In this document: in pieces, positions 61,413-64,000 of the stretch
Layout of the letters: each line of letters opens with the position of its first letter
Numbering within the stretch: the first letter of the stretch is position 1
Source: Gammaproteobacteria bacterium
Lineage (GTDB): Bacteria > Pseudomonadota > Gammaproteobacteria > Coxiellales > Coxiellaceae
DNA: 64,000 bases
Reading direction: 5' to 3'
NCBI GenBank assembly: GCA_030429175.1
Contig: JAUIDD010000010.1
Coordinates: forward strand, 1 to 64,000
Translations under genes and position numbers: made by a program
Notes under the pieces: generated by a model
The model's database searches: none
The model's input: the letters and a program-made list of their open reading frames with translations, nothing else
What the model was told of the DNA's origin: nothing

Positions 61413-62627
61413 TTATTTTCGTTTTTCTTCAAACTTAAAATTGCGAGCGATAAAAATTGCCACAATCACCCCGACTGCTCCGACAGATGTCATCAGCAAT
61501 GGCTTATACACACTGTGGCCAAGCTTAATCGTAAAGAAATATCCCAGCACTGGCGTAAAGATCACGCCAACCAAACCAAAGCACATATTTAAAAAGCCCA
61601 ACGCCAAACCATAGTGACGCGTTGCTACAATTCTATGTGCCATATCAAAACCAAGAATAATACCACCCGTTGCAAAACCCACAAGAAATAATGTAATCGT
61701 ATGACTGATAATAGAAGACGCACCAAAGTTTATCAGTAGTAAAAAAATAAATTCAAAAGCCATACAAATTAAAATCAGTATGCGTGTTTGAATCATACGT
61801 GAAATCCAACCAATTATCGGACAGCCTACCACAAAACCCAATATAGCCATACTATTCATAAGTGCAGCATCAAATTCATCTAAACCAAATTGCCCTCTTA
61901 ACCACTTCACACCCCACATATCACCCATCACAATATAATTCATTGCAGCCAAACCAACATACGCACCCAACCCCCACAAATATTTATTACCCAATATAAT
62001 TTTAATATCACTCTTAACACTTATTTTTTCTTTAATTGATTCTGATTCACTTGGTTTATCGCGTACGAACAACCATGATAAAAAAGCTAATAACAAAGCA
62101 ATCAATCCCATCAATAAAATCAGTTTACGTCGATATGCATCACTATGTGATGATGAAAATAACAACGGAATACCTATTTCAGTTAAACCGGTAATCCCTT
62201 CTGTAATACCAATCATGATCGGTAACATTGCAGCACTAAACCAACAGCGCGCTAGATAAACCGCACCAATAAATGCAAAACCACCGCCTGTACCCATCAC
62301 AATACGCCCAAACAATGCCAACCAAAATACCTTGGTAAAGCCTTGGATTACACATCCGATCACAATTAACATCGTCGCCCAAAAAATAAGTTTGCGGCTA
62401 TTAAATCTATCGAACAAAATGCCCACAGGAAATTGCACAATTACCCATGCATATAAAAACATTGCCGAATACAATCCGACATCGGATAAACCTACCTGAA
62501 AACTTTGTTTAATCTGTTGCACACTCACTGAAGGAATGACAAGAAAACCATACTGCAACATATAAATCGCTGTTACGATCGCCCAGCAGAGCGTGGGATA
62601 GTAGAACTTTTCGGTGAGTTTAGACAA
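61413..62627 (-). CDS. MFS transporter
   Basis: About 404 residues, 12 membrane segments. FPVGILFDRFNSRKLIFWA is motif A of the major facilitator superfamily, and FGRIVMGTGGGFAFIGAVYLA follows. Substrate unknown; the family includes sugar phosphate, nucleoside and amino-acid carriers. AAGGA precedes a TTG at 62627 (SKLTEKFYYP), which I prefer; an ATG at 62663 has no ribosome binding site. It lies upstream of pyrG on the same strand. Confidence 0.85.
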   Translation of the reverse strand: MSKLTEKFYYPTLCWAIVTAIYMLQYGFLVIPSVSVQQIKQSFQVGLSDVGLYSAMFLYAWVIVQFPVGILFDRFNSRKLIFWATMLIVIGCVIQGFTKVFWLALFGRIVMGTGGGFAFIGAVYLARCWFSAAMLPIMIGITEGITGLTEIGIPLLFSSSHSDAYRRKLILLMGLIALLLAFLSWLFVRDKPSESESIKEKISVKSDIKIILGNKYLWGLGAYVGLAAMNYIVMGDMWGVKWLRGQFGLDEFDAALMNSMAILGFVVGCPIIGWISRMIQTRILILICMAFEFIFLLLINFGASSIISHTITLFLVGFATGGIILGFDMAHRIVATRHYGLALGFLNMCFGLVGVIFTPVLGYFFTIKLGHSVYKPLLMTSVGAVGVIVAIFIARNFKFEEKRK

Positions 62628-62676
62628 GGTAACTTCCTTATAAAAATATCCTTGAATAAGCATTGTATCACGTCTT

Positions 62677-62759
62677 CTTCGGTGCCTGGCACCTAGATGT
62701 TGATAGATTTCACTCGTTTTCAGTACAAACTGTCAACATCTAGGTGCCAGGCACCGAAG
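62677..62759. repeat. 27-bp inverted repeat built on GGTGCCTGGCACC
   Basis: Arms 62677-62703 and 62733-62759 are perfect reverse complements around a 29-bp loop. Each arm contains the near-palindrome GGTGCCTGGCACC, so each can fold alone as well. It lies between the divergent MFS and M20 genes. It looks like a REP/MITE-like mobile palindrome of the type spread by RAYT transposases; no transposase is beside it. Confidence 0.8.
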
Positions 62760-62798
62760 GGCGTGCTAAAATGCTGGATCTTTAAAAGCGAGGTTGTA

Positions 62799-64000
62799 AT
62801 GCAACAGACTGATATTAAACTAAAAGATTCATTTAATGCCATTTCTGATAAGTGGGACACTGATATCGTGCCACAGCTTGAGACGTATATTCGCATTCCT
62901 AATAAGTCGCCTTTGTTCGATGCTGGCTGGCAGGCACATGGCTATATGAGCAAAGCCATGGACTTAATTGAAGCCTGGTGTCGCAAGCAAAACATCAAAA
63001 ACATGCAGATCGAACGCTTTGAAGATCAGGACCGTACACCGCTATTATTTATCGAAATTGATGGTGATATCAACGATACCGTTTTGTTATATGGTCATAT
63101 GGATAAACAACCAGAGATGACTGGCTGGGATGCAGATAAAGATCCTTGGAAACCCGTACTGCAAGACGGCAAACTTTATGGCCGTGGCGGCGCCGATGAT
63201 GGCTATGCAATATTTGCATCACTTACTGCAATCGAAACACTTCAAAAAAATAACATACCACACGGCCGCTGTGTAATTATTATCGAAGGCAGCGAAGAAA
63301 GTGGCAGTAATGATTTACCTCACTACTTAACTCAGTTAAAAACTCGTATTGGCAATCCTAGCTTAGTGATTTGTTTGGATTCTGGTTGTGGTAACTACGA
63401 ACAACTGTGGAGCACCACCTCTCTGCGCGGATTAATTGAAGGAACTTTAACAATCGATGTACTTAAAAATGGGTTACACTCAGGCCTCGGTAGTGGTGTA
63501 GTACCATCGACATTTAACATTTTAAGACAACTACTCGATCGTATCGAAAACCATACTACCCACGAAGTGCTACTTGATGCACTGAAAGTTGATGTTCCTA
63601 AACAACGCATCGAACAAGCAGAACAGGCCGCCGCTTTACTCGGCGATGACATCCTAGAAGGCTATGCTTTTGTCGACCAAACAGAGCCTGTCGTTGATGA
63701 ATTAAGTCAACTCTTACTAAATCGCACTTGGCGTGCTGCAGTCTCTGTCGTAGGACAAGATGGCATTCCAGATGTTGCCATTGGTGGTAATGTCACCTTA
63801 CCGCATTTAAACGTCAAACTCTCAGTTCGTGTTCCCCCAACAACCCATGCTGAAACTGCAGTCAAGGCACTGCAAGCAGCGCTTGAAAAAGATCCACCAC
63901 ATGGTGCTCGTGTTAAATTTACACCAGGCCATTGTGGCCAAGGCTGGAACGCCCCCGAGCTAGCTGATTGGTTAGCACAAGCAAACGACAAAGCCTCACA
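62799..64000 (+). CDS. M20-family dipeptidase, 3' end beyond the window
   Basis: 400 codons are visible from the ATG at 62799, which has GAGG 6 nt upstream, and the frame stays open to the right edge. Zinc-site motifs of M20 metallopeptidases are present: LLYGHMDKQPEM (His, Asp), LYGRGGADDGYAIF (bridging Asp) and IIEGSEESGSND (catalytic Glu-Glu). The pattern resembles carnosinase/CNDP-like and DapE-type dipeptidases. Likely cytoplasmic peptide recycling. Confidence 0.93.
   Translation, partial: MQQTDIKLKDSFNAISDKWDTDIVPQLETYIRIPNKSPLFDAGWQAHGYMSKAMDLIEAWCRKQNIKNMQIERFEDQDRTPLLFIEIDGDINDTVLLYGHMDKQPEMTGWDADKDPWKPVLQDGKLYGRGGADDGYAIFASLTAIETLQKNNIPHGRCVIIIEGSEESGSNDLPHYLTQLKTRIGNPSLVICLDSGCGNYEQLWSTTSLRGLIEGTLTIDVLKNGLHSGLGSGVVPSTFNILRQLLDRIENHTTHEVLLDALKVDVPKQRIEQAEQAAALLGDDILEGYAFVDQTEPVVDELSQLLLNRTWRAAVSVVGQDGIPDVAIGGNVTLPHLNVKLSVRVPPTTHAETAVKALQAALEKDPPHGARVKFTPGHCGQGWNAPELADWLAQANDKAS

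Noticed and set aside
63395..63991. Minus-strand frames near the right edge
   Set aside because: They lie opposite the open M20 peptidase frame, which has intact metal-site motifs.

Overview
This window comes from an AT-rich gammaproteobacterial chromosome, most likely of the order Legionellales (Legionella/Coxiella relatives). The main reason is a nearly complete Dot/Icm type IVB secretion system (T4BSS) between about 19.3 and 47.7 kb, whose gene order matches the Legionella/Coxiella icm and dot loci. Housekeeping synteny agrees: lgt-thyA, ptsP-rppH, kbl-tdh, and the pyrG-kdsA-eno and ftsB-ispD-ispF-surE-nlpD-rpoS clusters. Candidate eukaryote-like proteins (F-box and SET domains) suggest an intracellular lifestyle. 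Genus cannot be decided from the sequence alone.

Layout. 0-8.2 kb: edge of an unknown gene, a transposase remnant, thyA, a small membrane protein, lgt, an AT-rich pair (NeuA-like cytidylyltransferase and Bcr/CflA-type exporter), a TauE/SafE permease, ptsP and rppH. 8.2-19.3 kb: hotdog thioesterase, threonine catabolism (kbl-tdh), two possible effectors with acidic tails, a MarR regulator divergent from an ABM-domain protein, an 845-residue SET-domain protein, an O-methyltransferase, def, csrA, an ArnT/PMT-like glycosyltransferase and an AhpD-like protein.

19.3-37.3 kb, minus strand: icmT, icmS, an icmR-type gene, icmQ, icmP/dotM, icmO/dotL, then a plus-strand F-box gene, then icmN/dotK, two icmL/dotI-like genes, icmK/dotH, icmE/dotG, icmG/dotF, icmC/dotE, icmD/dotP, icmJ/dotN and icmB/dotO. 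37.6-47.7 kb: dotD-dotC-dotB, a BCCT-like membrane protein, an acyl carrier protein, dotA-icmV (minus) divergent from icmW, a small secreted cysteine protein and icmX. Together these encode the core complex (DotC, D, H, G, F, K), inner-membrane parts (DotA, E, I-like, P, IcmT, IcmV), ATPases (DotB, DotO), coupling complex (DotL, DotM, DotN, IcmS, IcmW), IcmQ with its presumed chaperone, and IcmX. icmF and icmH/dotU are not in the window. Five promoters carry a direct repeat resembling the PmrA box, each 8-9 nt upstream of a possible -10 element, so much of the system looks like a two-component regulon.

47.7-64 kb: heptose synthesis (hldD, hldE), ugd, a small zinc-finger protein, the rpoS-nlpD-surE-ispF-ispD-ftsB block, a small acidic protein plus a RimK-like ATP-grasp ligase inserted between ftsB and eno, then eno-kdsA-pyrG, an MFS transporter and the start of an M20 dipeptidase.

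Most notable: (1) a plus-strand F-box gene inside the icm cluster; (2) a large SET-domain protein; (3) a pyrG leader hairpin that pairs with its own ribosome binding site and begins at a C-C-C-G start region, suggesting pyrC-like CTP-sensing start-site switching; (4) repeated PmrA-like boxes; (5) long hairpin elements between dotC and dotB and upstream of the M20 gene; (6) three Cys-headed super-repeats in IcmE/DotG.
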